From CAWDZK01 sp963726615 (GTDB lineage Bacteria > Actinomycetota > Actinomycetes > JACCUZ01), in contig CAVSCX010000016.1 in assembly GCA_963726615.1 (NCBI GenBank), positions 1-64,000 of the forward strand: 64,000 bases of DNA, given 5' to 3'. The notes under the pieces were generated by a model, which saw only the letters and a program-made list of their open reading frames with translations, did no database searches and was not told the origin of the DNA. Positions 23,563 to 32,137 of this stretch are shown here, in pieces. The position numbers and the translations under genes were made by a program. Each line of letters begins with the position of its first letter. Within the stretch, counting starts at the first letter, position 1.

Positions 23563-24570
23563 ATGACATCAGCACACTCACGAGGACTTCGTTCCGCCCT
23601 GGCCGCCACCGGACTCACCGTTGCCGTGGTCGCCGCCACCGCGCTGATGGCGAACGCCACCACGTCACCGGGTGCCGCGGTCGGCGCCGCTACGTCGACC
23701 TCGGGCAGCCCGACGGGCTCGGGCAGCGCCAGCGGGTCCGCCACGTCCAGCCCGAGCGGGTCGGCCTCGACGAGCCCGAGCACCACGCCGGCCCTGGAGC
23801 TGTGCTTCGGCCTGATCCCCACCATCGTGGGCACGCCCGGGGACGACACCCTGACCGGCACCGACGGCGACGACGTGATTGTCGGGCTGGCCGGCGCGGA
23901 CACCATCGACGGCAAGGGCGGCGCGGACACGATCTGCGCCGGCGGCAACGACGCCCGCCTGCTCGCGTCGCCGGCGACGAGCGGCGCGGACGCAGCCGGG
24001 TACGACGACGTTGCAGGCGAGGACATCGTGCTGGGCGGGGCCGGGAACGACAGGATCGACGGCGGCCCGGGGCTCGACTTCCTCAAGGGCGAGGCCGGCG
24101 ACGACCTGCTGGTCGGCGGTGACAACGCCTCCACCGACCCGGCGCTCGCGACGAAGAAGGAGTGGCTGCACGGCGGGGCCGGCAACGACGACCTCCGCGG
24201 TGGCGAGGGCCCCGGCGACCTGTGGGGCAGCTACGGTGACGACAAGCTCACCGGCGGTCCGGCCGACGACCTGCTCCGTGCCCGCCAGGGTGACGACGTG
24301 TTGGCCGGCGGCCCGGGGAACGACAAGCTCGAGGGCTACACCGGCAACGACGTCGCCTACGGCAACCACGGCGACGACGACGTCTCGGACAAGCGCACCT
24401 CGCTGGGGAACGATCGCTTCTACGGCGGGTACGGCGACGACGTCGTCAAGGGCAACGGTGCCGACGACCAGCTCACCGGTGGCCCCGGCAACGACACCAT
24501 CTACGGCGGCGCAGGCGTCGACACCTGCCGCAGCCCGTCGCGCAAGGCCGGCGGGGCGTTCGGCTGCTGA
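23563..24570 (+). CDS. Secreted RTX-like calcium-binding repeat protein
   Basis: A 335-aa exported protein: signal (SALAATGLTVAVVAATALMA), a Ser/Gly/Thr linker (residues about 45-80), then repeated nonapeptides of hemolysin type such as GTPGDDTLTGTDGDDVIVGL, GGAGNDRIDGG, GGPGNDKLEG and GGPGNDTIYGGAG. Each GGxGxDx turn binds calcium to build a beta-roll. No enzymatic domain is attached, so it may act as a surface or matrix protein. Two late cysteines (DTCRSPS, FGC) may close the roll. ATG 23563 is preceded by GGGAGG at 13 bp. Confidence 0.82.
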   Translation: MTSAHSRGLRSALAATGLTVAVVAATALMANATTSPGAAVGAATSTSGSPTGSGSASGSATSSPSGSASTSPSTTPALELCFGLIPTIVGTPGDDTLTGTDGDDVIVGLAGADTIDGKGGADTICAGGNDARLLASPATSGADAAGYDDVAGEDIVLGGAGNDRIDGGPGLDFLKGEAGDDLLVGGDNASTDPALATKKEWLHGGAGNDDLRGGEGPGDLWGSYGDDKLTGGPADDLLRARQGDDVLAGGPGNDKLEGYTGNDVAYGNHGDDDVSDKRTSLGNDRFYGGYGDDVVKGNGADDQLTGGPGNDTIYGGAGVDTCRSPSRKAGGAFGC

Positions 24571-24585
24571 CCCGACGGGCGGGCG

Positions 24586-24621
24586 CGGCGGCCGAGGGGA
24601 GCGCCGCGCCCTCGGCCGCCG
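24586..24621 (+). terminator. Hairpin after the RTX-like gene
   Basis: A perfect 13-bp stem (CGGCGGCCGAGGG with its complement) encloses a 10-base loop, beginning 15 bp after the stop. No T tract follows, as is common in high-GC actinobacteria. Confidence 0.6.
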
Positions 24622-24671
24622 TACCCGCGGCACGGCCGTTCAGGCGGCGGTGTCGCGGGTAGGGCCTCACC

Positions 24672-25022
24672 ATGGCCTCCTACACCGTCAACGAGGACGC
24701 GGTCGCACGGTGCCGGTCCCTGATCGACGCCAGGCAGTACGTCCTGGACAGCGACTGGGGCGCCGTCCAGCCCAGTGCGGCGGCGCAGAACGCCTACCTG
24801 GAGACGCACTCCTGGGACGACTACGCGGCGTGGCACCTCGGCCTCACCGTCGGCGCGACCGACGAGACCAAGGCCCGGTACGCCTTCGGGTACGGCGACC
24901 TGCGACGGGTGCACCGCACCGCGCTGATCGCCTGCGTCTACCGCGCCGCGGAGTGGCGGCACAAGGACGTGGAGCTGGCCGCGCACGACCTGTTGCAGCA
25001 CCTGGACCGGACCAGCGGCTGA
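24672..25022 (+). CDS. Conserved hypothetical protein (116 aa)
   Basis: A small soluble protein, MASYTVNEDAVARCRSLIDA, rich in Trp and His (SWDDYAAWHLGLTVGA, AAEWRHKDVELAAHDLLQHL). Strong G/C third-position bias supports it being real. No catalytic motif or known domain was recognised. Similar small proteins are common in actinobacteria and uncharacterised. Confidence 0.7.
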   Translation: MASYTVNEDAVARCRSLIDARQYVLDSDWGAVQPSAAAQNAYLETHSWDDYAAWHLGLTVGATDETKARYAFGYGDLRRVHRTALIACVYRAAEWRHKDVELAAHDLLQHLDRTSG

Positions 25023-25115
25023 GGAGCATCGGCGACCTGCCGCACCGATGACTTCAGCAGCGGCCCCGGGTCAGCCCTGACAGGACGGGCACGATGCCGA
25101 CACGAGAGGACCGCC

Positions 25116-25505
25116 ATGTTCGACAGCTCTCCCGCCTTCAGCAGCTTTGCCGTCGACGACTCCGAGAAGGCCAGGGCGTTCTACTCGGACACTCTGGGGC
25201 TGACGGTCTCGGACCTCGGCATGGGCGGCCTGCTCGGGATCGGCATCAGCGGCGGCCGGGACGTGATGGTCTACCCGAAGCCGGACTTCGCGCCGGCGAC
25301 GTACACGGTGCTGAGCTTCCCGGTCGACGACATCGAGGCGGCTGTCGACCGGCTCACGGCTGCCGGGGTCACGATGCTTCGGTACGACAGGTTCGAGCAG
25401 GACGCCAAGGGGATCGCCCACGGGCCGGAGGGACCCGCCATCGCCTGGTTCACCGACCCGGCCGGCAACATCCTGGCTGTCCTCGACAGGTCCGCCAGGC
25501 CCTGA
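25116..25505 (+). CDS. VOC-superfamily (glyoxalase/bleomycin-resistance-fold) protein
   Basis: A 129-aa protein with two beta-alpha-beta-beta-beta units. FSSFAVDDSEKARAFYSDTL at the start and IAWFTDPAGNILAVLD at the end are typical VOC strands. The usual first metal His is replaced (FAVDD), so metal chemistry is doubtful. Starts ATG after AGAGGA. Function unknown. Confidence 0.8.
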   Translation: MFDSSPAFSSFAVDDSEKARAFYSDTLGLTVSDLGMGGLLGIGISGGRDVMVYPKPDFAPATYTVLSFPVDDIEAAVDRLTAAGVTMLRYDRFEQDAKGIAHGPEGPAIAWFTDPAGNILAVLDRSARP

Positions 25506-25575
25506 GACCGTCAGTGACGGGGCTGCGCAACGGCGATCAAGCGCGGCCATGCCGTTCTGGCCCAGGATCAGCCGT

Positions 25576-26520
25576 ATGACGACGGCAGCGGTCGACACCT
25601 TCCGCCGCTTCGTGGCGGTCCTCGCCGACGCGATGGACGACCACGAGGCCGACGGCGAGGTGCTCGCGTCTCGTCTGCACCTGTCCCGCTTCCACGCCGA
25701 CCGGCTGGTCCGCGCGGCGGGTGGGGAGCCCCCGGCGACGCTGCGCCGCCGGGTGCTGCTGGAGCGGGCGGCGTACCGGCTCACCACGACCGACCACGAC
25801 GTTCTCCGCGTCGCGGTTGAAGCCGGCTACTCGAGCAACGAGGCGTTCACCCGGGCGTTCTCGCGGGCCTTCGGCCGCCCCCCGTCCCGGTGGCGCGCCG
25901 AGCCCCGGTCCTACCGGCTCGACGGCCCCAGCCGGGTGCACTTCGTCCCGCCCGGGAGCCTGCGCGTCCCGGCACACAGAAAGGTCACCCCCATGGAGCT
26001 GCTCACCCGGATGGTCGAGCACCACGTCTGGCTGGTCGGCGAGCTCGTCGACCGGTGCGCCGGGCTGACGCCCGAGCAGCTGGACGCCCCCGTCGAGATC
26101 TCGGTCGAGGGCGTCGACGACGACCCGACGGTCCGCTCGCTGCTAGCCCGTTTGGTCGGGCAGATGTCGATGTGGGACGCGTCCATGCACGACCGCCCGT
26201 ACGACGTCCCGGCGGAGCGCGGCTGGGACCTCGGCGAGATCCGCACCCGGCTCACCGACATCGGGCCGGTCTTCCTCGACCAGGTGCGCGAGATCGCCGC
26301 GGACGGACGGCTGGACGAGACGTTCGTCGACGCCACCTGCGAACCGCCGCGCACGTTCACCTACGGCGGGATGGTGGCCCACGTCCTCACCTTCGCCGCT
26401 CACCGCCGGGTCCTCGTCCTCGGCGCCCTGGCCGACGCCGGCATCACCGACCTCGGCGCCGGCGACCCGATGGAGTGGGTCGCCCAGCCCGGTGATCCGC
26501 ACCCCGGGTTGATCACGTAA
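25576..26520 (+). CDS. AraC-type regulator fused to a DinB-like domain
   Basis: A 314-aa protein. Residues about 5-105 form two AraC-type helix-turn-helices (LASRLHLSRFHADRLVRAAG; VAVEAGYSSNEAFTRAFSRAFGRPPSRW). After a linker, residues about 145-310 resemble a DinB/YfiT four-helix bundle (LLTRMVEHHVWLVGELVDRC; GGMVAHVLTFAAHRRVLVL). Such fusions may sense a small molecule through the metal-binding bundle. ATG 25576 is chosen; an in-frame ATG at 25549 would add nine residues. The TAA stop lies in the loop of a palindrome. Confidence 0.8.
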   Translation: MTTAAVDTFRRFVAVLADAMDDHEADGEVLASRLHLSRFHADRLVRAAGGEPPATLRRRVLLERAAYRLTTTDHDVLRVAVEAGYSSNEAFTRAFSRAFGRPPSRWRAEPRSYRLDGPSRVHFVPPGSLRVPAHRKVTPMELLTRMVEHHVWLVGELVDRCAGLTPEQLDAPVEISVEGVDDDPTVRSLLARLVGQMSMWDASMHDRPYDVPAERGWDLGEIRTRLTDIGPVFLDQVREIAADGRLDETFVDATCEPPRTFTYGGMVAHVLTFAAHRRVLVLGALADAGITDLGAGDPMEWVAQPGDPHPGLIT

Positions 26521-26536
26521 GCGTGATCAATTCGGG
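26503..26536 (+). repeat. Palindromic hairpin A (15-bp arms, TAAG loop)
   Basis: CCCGGGTTGATCACG-TAAG-CGTGATCAATTCGGG; the stem has two G-T style mismatches. The stop codon TAA of the upstream gene (26518-26520) lies in the loop. Closely related to hairpin B 62 bp further on. Confidence 0.85.
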
Positions 26537-26564
26537 TTGACCGCGGCTTGCACGCCACGGTTGA

Positions 26565-26598
26565 CCCGAGTTGATCACGTAAGCGTGATCAACTCGGG
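26565..26598 (+). repeat. Palindromic hairpin B (perfect 15-bp arms, TAAG loop)
   Basis: CCCGAGTTGATCACG-TAAG-CGTGATCAACTCGGG is a perfect 15-bp inverted repeat with the same loop and core as hairpin A. It lies between the DinB-fusion gene and lpdA, both plus strand. Possibly tandem terminators or a short palindromic repeat element. Confidence 0.85.
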
Positions 26599-26646
26599 GC
26601 ACCCCGGAACGGCGGGGGTGGCGAGTGGCGGCTAGCGTGCCGGGCT

Positions 26647-28047
26647 ATGAGCGAGCACTTCGACGTCGTCGTCCTCGGTGCCGGCCCCGGTGGGTACGTC
26701 GCCGCCATCCGCGCCGCCCAGCTGGGCAAGAAGGTCGCCGTCGTCGAGGAGAAGTACTGGGGCGGCGTCTGCCTCAACGTCGGCTGCATCCCGTCGAAGG
26801 CGCTGCTGCGCAACGCCGAGCTGGCGCACATCCTCACCCACGAGAAGGACAAGTTCGGCATCACCGGCGACGCGTCCATGGAGTTCAAGCCGACGCACGC
26901 GCGCAGTCGTCAGGTCTCGGACTCCATCGTCAAGGGCGTCCACTTCCTGATGAAGAAGAACAAGATCACCGAGATCCACGGGTGGGGCACCTTCACCGGG
27001 TCCAGGTCGCTCGACGTGCGCGGCGACGACGGCAGCACTCTGCAGGTCACCGCAGAGACTGTCATCATCGCGGCCGGCGCGAAGACCCGGCTGGTCCCTG
27101 GCACGTCGCTCTCGGAGCGCGTCGTCACCTACGAGGAGCAGATCCTCACCGACCAGCTGCCCGGCTCCGTCGTGATTGCCGGCTCGGGCGCGATCGGCGT
27201 CGAGTTCGCCTACGTCATGAAGAACTTCGGCGTCGACGTGACGATCGTCGAGTTCCTCGACCGGATGGTCCCGACCGAGGACCCGGAGGTCTCGAAGGAG
27301 CTCCTCAAGCAGTACAAGAAGCTCGGCGTCAACGTGCTGCTGTCGACCAAGGTCGAGTCGATCGACGACAGCGGCGACAAGGTCAAGGTCACCGTGTCCC
27401 CTGCTGCCGGCGGCGACCAGCAGGTCATCGAGACCGACAAGGTCCTGCAGGCCATCGGATTCGCGCCGCGCATCGACGGCTACGGGCTCGAGAACACCGG
27501 CGTCCAGGTGAACCAGCGCGGTGCGATCCTCGTCGACGAACGCGGCCGGACCAACGTCGAGGGCGTGTACGCGATCGGCGACTGCACCGGCAAGCTGATG
27601 CTCGCCCACACCGCCGAGGCGATGGGCGTCGTCGCGGCCGAGACCATCGCCGGCGCGGACACGATGGAGATCGAGTTCGACATGATCCCGCGCGCGACGT
27701 ACTGCCAGCCGCAGATCGCCTCGTTCGGCTACACCGAGGAGCAGGCGAAGGAGAAGGGCTACGACGTCAAGGTCGCGAAGTTCCCTTTCACCGCCAACGG
27801 CAAGGCCAAGGGACTCGGCGACGAGGTCGGGTTCGTCAAGGTGATCGCCGATGCGACGCACAACGAGATCATCGGCGCGCACATGATCGGCCCGGACGTC
27901 ACGGAGCTGCTGCCGGCGCTGACGCTCGCCCAGCGCTGGGACCTCACGGCCGACGAGGTCGCGCGCAACGTCTTCGCGCACCCGACGCTGGGCGAGGCGG
28001 TCAAGGAGGCCGTCGAGGGCATCGCCGGCCACATGATCAACTTCTGA
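26647..28047 (+). CDS. lpdA: Dihydrolipoyl dehydrogenase (E3)
   Basis: Reoxidises dihydrolipoamide with NAD+ in 2-oxo acid dehydrogenase and glycine-cleavage complexes. The 466-aa protein has the FAD site VVLGAGPGGYVAAIRAAQLG, redox disulfide GGVCLNVGCIPSKALL, NAD site VIAGSGAIGVEFAYVM, second FAD motif VEGVYAIGDCTGKLMLAH and the C-terminal His-Glu region VFAHPTLGEAVKEAV. Full length for the family. It could serve the E1-E2 genes at 56.9-60.5 kb. Confidence 0.95.
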   Translation: MSEHFDVVVLGAGPGGYVAAIRAAQLGKKVAVVEEKYWGGVCLNVGCIPSKALLRNAELAHILTHEKDKFGITGDASMEFKPTHARSRQVSDSIVKGVHFLMKKNKITEIHGWGTFTGSRSLDVRGDDGSTLQVTAETVIIAAGAKTRLVPGTSLSERVVTYEEQILTDQLPGSVVIAGSGAIGVEFAYVMKNFGVDVTIVEFLDRMVPTEDPEVSKELLKQYKKLGVNVLLSTKVESIDDSGDKVKVTVSPAAGGDQQVIETDKVLQAIGFAPRIDGYGLENTGVQVNQRGAILVDERGRTNVEGVYAIGDCTGKLMLAHTAEAMGVVAAETIAGADTMEIEFDMIPRATYCQPQIASFGYTEEQAKEKGYDVKVAKFPFTANGKAKGLGDEVGFVKVIADATHNEIIGAHMIGPDVTELLPALTLAQRWDLTADEVARNVFAHPTLGEAVKEAVEGIAGHMINF

Positions 28048-28086
28048 TCGCCCGGCCGGGCAGGGCCACCGGGCAGCCAGGAACCC

Positions 28087-28156
28087 TCGTTCGCGACCTC
28101 AGTCCCCGACACGCCGGGCTCCGGCCCGGCATGTCGGGGAACTAGGTCGCAAACGA
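28087..28156. repeat. Long imperfect palindrome between convergent genes
   Basis: Two 33-base arms (outer TCGTTCGCGACCT..., inner CCCCGACACGCCGGGC) with five mismatches enclose a 4-base loop. It sits between the convergent lpdA and pentapeptide-repeat genes. It could form a bidirectional terminator; the length and the outer sequence also suit a REP-like or mobile palindrome. Confidence 0.75.
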
Positions 28157-28181
28157 GCGCAGTGGGGGTGGGCGGGGGCGG

Positions 28182-28787
28182 TCAGCTGACGACGGCGCCG
28201 GCGGCCTCGGCGACGAGCAGCGCCTGGGTGGTGTCGATCCGCGAGCCGTTCCACGCCAGCCCGGTGAGGTCCACCCCGGAGAGGTCGGCGCCGACCAGGT
28301 CGGTGTCGCCCAGCCGGGCGTTGCGCAGGACCGCGCGGGTGAGGTCGCAGTCGCGCAGGAGCGTCTTGCGCAGGTTCGCCTCCGACAGGTCCGCCTCGAC
28401 CAGCTTCACCCCGGACAGGTCCAGCTCGGACAGGTCGGCGCCGCGCAGCACCACGTAGGACCACACACCGCCCTCGACGGTCATCGGCCGCAGCTTCGAC
28501 TCGACGAACGTCGAGCCCATCAGCTTGCAGCCGCGCACGGTCGCCGCGAAGAACGACGTACGCCGGAAGGTGCACCCTGCGAAGGTCGTGCCGTCGTGCG
28601 TCGACGCGTTGAGCTGGCCGCCGAGGAACCGGCAGTCCTCGAACCGCGCACCGCGGGTGGTGACCTCGGTCAGGTCGGCGTCGACGAACTCGCAGCCGAC
28701 GAAGACCGACGCGCCGAGGTCCTCGCCGTACCAGTCGACGCCGCTGAACTTCTCGCCCTCCGCGGTGCGGACCGTCGAGCCGGTCAC
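28182..28787 (-). CDS. Pentapeptide-repeat protein
   Basis: A 201-aa protein of about 25-30 A(D/N)LxX-type repeats (FVGCEFVDADLTEV; GADLSELDLSGVKLVEADLS; ANLRKTLLRDCDLTRAVLRN), predicted to fold as a right-handed quadrilateral beta-helix. The size is close to the DNA-mimic proteins MfpA and Qnr, but a gyrase-protecting role is only a possibility. GTG 28785-28787 overlaps the paaK stop (GTGA), so the two are translated together. Confidence 0.85.
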   Translation of the reverse strand: MTGSTVRTAEGEKFSGVDWYGEDLGASVFVGCEFVDADLTEVTTRGARFEDCRFLGGQLNASTHDGTTFAGCTFRRTSFFAATVRGCKLMGSTFVESKLRPMTVEGGVWSYVVLRGADLSELDLSGVKLVEADLSEANLRKTLLRDCDLTRAVLRNARLGDTDLVGADLSGVDLTGLAWNGSRIDTTQALLVAEAAGAVVS

Positions 28788-30088
28788 GACCGGCGCTCGT
28801 CGACGATCCGGCGCATCTTGCCGACCGAGCGCTCGATCCCATCCGGATCGACAACGTCGACCTCGACCGAGACCCCGATCGTCGCCTTCACCAGCCCCGC
28901 CAGCGCCCGCCCGGCCTCGGCGCCGGAGTCGGGCGGCACCGACGGCCGGCGTTCGACCCGGACGGTCATCGAGTCCAGCCGGCCGTCGCGGCGCAGCACG
29001 CACTGGAAGTGCGGCGAGAGCGCCGGCGTGCGCAGGATCAGCTCCTCGACCTGGGTCGGGAAGAGGTTCACCCCACGCAGGATGATCATGTCGTCGGTCC
29101 GGCCGGTGACCTTCTCGATCCGGCGCATCGGCCGCGCCGTGCCCGGCAGCAGCCGGGTGAGGTCGCGGGTCCGGTAGCGCACCACCGGCATAGCCTGCTT
29201 GGTCAGCGAGGTGAACACCAGCTCGCCCACCTCCCCGTCGGGCAGCACCTCGCCGGTCAGAGGGTCGACGACCTCCGGGTAGAAGTGGTCCTCCCAGACG
29301 TGCAGGCCGTCCTTGGTCTCGACGCACTCCTGCGCGACGCCCGGCCCCATGACCTCCGACAGCCCGTAGATGTCGACGGCGTGCATGTCGAGCCGCTCCT
29401 CGAGCTCGCGGCGCATGTCGTCGGTCCACGGCTCGGCCCCGAAGATGCCGACCTGCAGCGACGTCGAGCGCGGGTCGACGCCCTGCCGCTCCAACTCGTC
29501 GACGATCGCGAGCATGTACGACGGCGTCACCATCACGACGTCCGGTTCGAAGTCGCGGATGAGCATGACCTGTCGCTCGGTCATCCCGCCGGACACCGGT
29601 ACGACGGTGCAGCCGAGCGCCTCGGCGCCGTAGTGCGCACCGAGGCCGCCGGTGAACAGCCCGTAGCCGTAGGCGACGTGCACGACGTCGCCGGGGCGGC
29701 CACCGGCAGCGCGGATCGAGCGCGCCATCACCGTCGACCAGGTCCGGATGTCCTCGGCCGTGTAGCCCACGACGGTCGGGCGCCCGGTGGTACCGGACGA
29801 CGCGTGCACCCGCGACACCTGCGCGCGCGGCACGGCGAACATGCCGAACGGGTACTGGTCGCGCAGGTCCTGCTTGGTCGTGAACGGGAACCGCGCCAGG
29901 TCGCCCAGCGACCGGCAGTCGTCGGGGTGTACGCCCGCGGAATCGAACGCCGACCGGTAGTGCGGCACGTGGTCGTACGCGTGTCGAAGCGACCAGGTCA
30001 GCCGCTGCAGCTGCAGCACACGCAGCTCGTCGGCCGAGACCCGCTCGACCGGGTCGAGCGTGGCGGGGTCGGGCCTGCGGTCCTGCAC
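28784..30088 (-). CDS. paaK: Phenylacetate-CoA ligase
   Basis: Activates phenylacetate (or a related aryl acid) to its CoA thioester with ATP. 434 aa, normal for PaaK. AMP-binding motifs: VHASSGTTGRPTVVGYT (P-loop-like), VDIYGLSEVMGPG, GELVFTSLTKQAMPVVRYRT and the C-terminal hinge TGRTDDMIILRGVNLFPTQV; catalytic lysine in SVGKMRRI. GTG 30086-30088 follows a GAGGAG site. No other phenylacetate-pathway genes are in the window, so it may supply a dedicated pathway instead. Confidence 0.9.
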   Translation of the reverse strand: MQDRRPDPATLDPVERVSADELRVLQLQRLTWSLRHAYDHVPHYRSAFDSAGVHPDDCRSLGDLARFPFTTKQDLRDQYPFGMFAVPRAQVSRVHASSGTTGRPTVVGYTAEDIRTWSTVMARSIRAAGGRPGDVVHVAYGYGLFTGGLGAHYGAEALGCTVVPVSGGMTERQVMLIRDFEPDVVMVTPSYMLAIVDELERQGVDPRSTSLQVGIFGAEPWTDDMRRELEERLDMHAVDIYGLSEVMGPGVAQECVETKDGLHVWEDHFYPEVVDPLTGEVLPDGEVGELVFTSLTKQAMPVVRYRTRDLTRLLPGTARPMRRIEKVTGRTDDMIILRGVNLFPTQVEELILRTPALSPHFQCVLRRDGRLDSMTVRVERRPSVPPDSGAEAGRALAGLVKATIGVSVEVDVVDPDGIERSVGKMRRIVDERRS

Positions 30089-30156
30089 CAGCGCCTCCTC
30101 ACCGGGCCGGCCACGGAGACCCGCGGACGTCCGCGGAACCCTCTGGCCAGACCACC

Positions 30157-31512
30157 GTGCTGCTGTCACCCTGTCTGCTCGTGACCCGAGGCCCTCACGA
30201 CGCCGACCTCGCCGGCCCACCCTCCCACCGCCCCAGGACCGGACGCGGCCGCGGGCCCCGGCTGCCGGCGGTCCTGCGGGACGAACCGCAGTACCGCCTG
30301 CTGTTCTTCGGCCAGGTGCTGTCGATCCTGGGCGACCGGGTCACCATGGTCGTGCTGCCGTTCGCCGTGCTCGCCGTGGGCGGGGACGTCGGCGACGTCG
30401 CCATCGTGTCGGCGGCCCAGTTCCTGCCGTTCGCGGTCCTGGCGCTGCCTGCAGGCGTGTGGGCGGACCGGCTGGACCGGAAGAAGATCCTCGTCGCCAG
30501 CGACGTCACCCGCTTCGCGTGCCAGCTGCTGGCCGGCGTCCTGCTCGTGACCGACCAGGCGCATGTCGTGCATCTCGCCGCGATCGCCGCGGTGTACGGC
30601 GCCGCCGACGCGTTCTTCGCCCCGGCCTTCACCGGCCTGCTGCCCGGCACCGTCGCCCCGGTGAACCTGCAGCCGGCCAACGCCCTGCGTGGCCTGAGCT
30701 ACTCCACCGGGTCGATCGTCGGGCCGGTGCTCGGCGGCCTGCTGGTTGCCGGCGTCGGCGAGGGCGGTGCGTTCTTCTTCGACGCGGCGACCTTCGCGGT
30801 GTCCATCGCCTGCCTGATCCCGCTCCGGGCGCGCGTGGTCGCCGACGTGCTGCACGACGAGGACCCGCAGGCCAGCACCGACCACTTCCTCACCAGCCTC
30901 AGGCAGGGCTGGTCGGAGGTCCGCAGCCGCTCGTGGGTCACGGCGTTCCTCGGCGGGATGGCGTCGTACCACGTCGTCGTGCTGCCGGCGATCTTCGTGC
31001 TGGGACCGGTGCTGGCCGCCCGGGAGCTCGACGGCGCCTCGTCGTGGGCGCTGATCACCGCGGGCTTCGGCCTCGGCTCGGTCCTCGGCGACCTGCTGCT
31101 GCTGCGCTGGCGGCCGCGGTTCGCGCTGCGGGTGGCCGCGCTGATGCTGATCGGCGCCTCCTGCCAGGCGGCCTTCATCGGCAGCGGCCTCGGCACCTGG
31201 GCCATCGCCGGGCTGGAGGTCCTGGCCGGCGTCTGCGTGACGGGCACCTTCACGCTGTGGGAGACCTCGCTGCAGGAGCACATCCCCGACCGCGCGCTGT
31301 CCCGGGTCGCCAGCTACGACTACCTCTCCAGCGCCGGGTTGATCCCGCTCGGCAACCTCACCGTCGGCTTCGTGACCGCGGCCATCGGGCTGCACCATGC
31401 CCTGCTCGCCATGACGGTGGTGGGTGTCACGGCCGCCGTGGGAGTGGCAGCCGTCCCCGCGGTACGCCGGCTGCCTCGAGCCGAACCAGAGGTGGCCGCC
31501 GTCCCGGCCTGA
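30157..31512 (+). CDS. MFS transporter (EntS-like exporter group)
   Basis: About 450 aa with about twelve hydrophobic spans. The conserved loop between spans 2 and 3 reads GVWADRLDRKKILVASD, the MFS A motif. Resemblance is to the MFS_3 group that exports siderophores or drugs. GTG 30157 or GTG 30181 may be the start; neither has a clear ribosome site. It is divergent from paaK, sharing a short promoter region. Confidence 0.85.
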   Translation: MLLSPCLLVTRGPHDADLAGPPSHRPRTGRGRGPRLPAVLRDEPQYRLLFFGQVLSILGDRVTMVVLPFAVLAVGGDVGDVAIVSAAQFLPFAVLALPAGVWADRLDRKKILVASDVTRFACQLLAGVLLVTDQAHVVHLAAIAAVYGAADAFFAPAFTGLLPGTVAPVNLQPANALRGLSYSTGSIVGPVLGGLLVAGVGEGGAFFFDAATFAVSIACLIPLRARVVADVLHDEDPQASTDHFLTSLRQGWSEVRSRSWVTAFLGGMASYHVVVLPAIFVLGPVLAARELDGASSWALITAGFGLGSVLGDLLLLRWRPRFALRVAALMLIGASCQAAFIGSGLGTWAIAGLEVLAGVCVTGTFTLWETSLQEHIPDRALSRVASYDYLSSAGLIPLGNLTVGFVTAAIGLHHALLAMTVVGVTAAVGVAAVPAVRRLPRAEPEVAAVPA

Positions 31513-31545
31513 CCCGCCGGGACCGGCCCGCGCGCCCCGCCCCGG

Positions 31546-32055
31546 TCAAGCCCCCGGTCCGGCCAGGTGCGCGACCAGCCGGTCGAGGAAGGGCAGCTGG
31601 CCCTTGACCAGCAGCTCGCGCGCGGCCGCCACCTCCGCCCAGGCGAACCGGTCCAGCTCGGGGAACTCCTGGTACTGCCCGGACCGCGGCGGCCACTCCA
31701 GCGTGAAGGTGTTGCTGACCGCCGTCGCCGGGTCGACGTCCCCCTCGACCGCCCAGACGGCGACCACCTTGCCGCCGGACTGCCGCACCGCGCCGAGGTC
31801 GATCAGGGTGCCGTCGGGCACCGGGACGCCGGTCTCCTCGCGGAACTCGCGTCGGGCGGCTGCAAGCGGCTCTTCCTCGGGCCCGTGCTCCCCCTTGGGC
31901 AGCGACCAGGCGTGCTCCTGCTTGCGAGCCCAGAACGGCCCGCCCAGGTGCCCGACGAACACCTCGACGGCCACGGCGCCCCCCGCCCCGGCCGGCTCGG
32001 CGGCTGCCGGACGACGGAAGACGAGGATCCCCGCGCTGCGCTTCCCGACGGCCAC
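31546..32055 (-). CDS. Nudix hydrolase
   Basis: A 169-aa pyrophosphohydrolase. The Nudix box is intact: G(x5)E(x7)REFREETGV at residues about 58-80, preceded by WSLPKGEHG. GTG 32053-32055 gives VAVGKRSAGILVFRR, the usual first strand. Substrate unknown (nucleoside diphosphate-X type); the family includes MutT/ApaH-like housekeeping enzymes. Confidence 0.88.
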   Translation of the reverse strand: MAVGKRSAGILVFRRPAAAEPAGAGGAVAVEVFVGHLGGPFWARKQEHAWSLPKGEHGPEEEPLAAARREFREETGVPVPDGTLIDLGAVRQSGGKVVAVWAVEGDVDPATAVSNTFTLEWPPRSGQYQEFPELDRFAWAEVAAARELLVKGQLPFLDRLVAHLAGPGA

Positions 32056-32137
32056 CCGCAGATCGTGCCGGAAGCATCCGGCCCCCGCCGGCGTTGACAC
32101 CCGTGTACCTGCTTCCCCAGCTCCAGGAGAGACGCGC

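Noticed and set aside
23850..24540. Possible DNA repeat array
   Set aside because: Explained by the calcium-binding nonapeptide repeats of the encoded RTX-like protein.
26503..26598. Integron attC or insertion-sequence ends
   Set aside because: No integrase/transposase gene or target duplication nearby; palindromes are simple hairpins.
28182..28787. Annotating the pentapeptide protein as a quinolone-resistance gene
   Set aside because: Repeat family and size fit, but no residues specific to Qnr or MfpA function can be identified from sequence alone.
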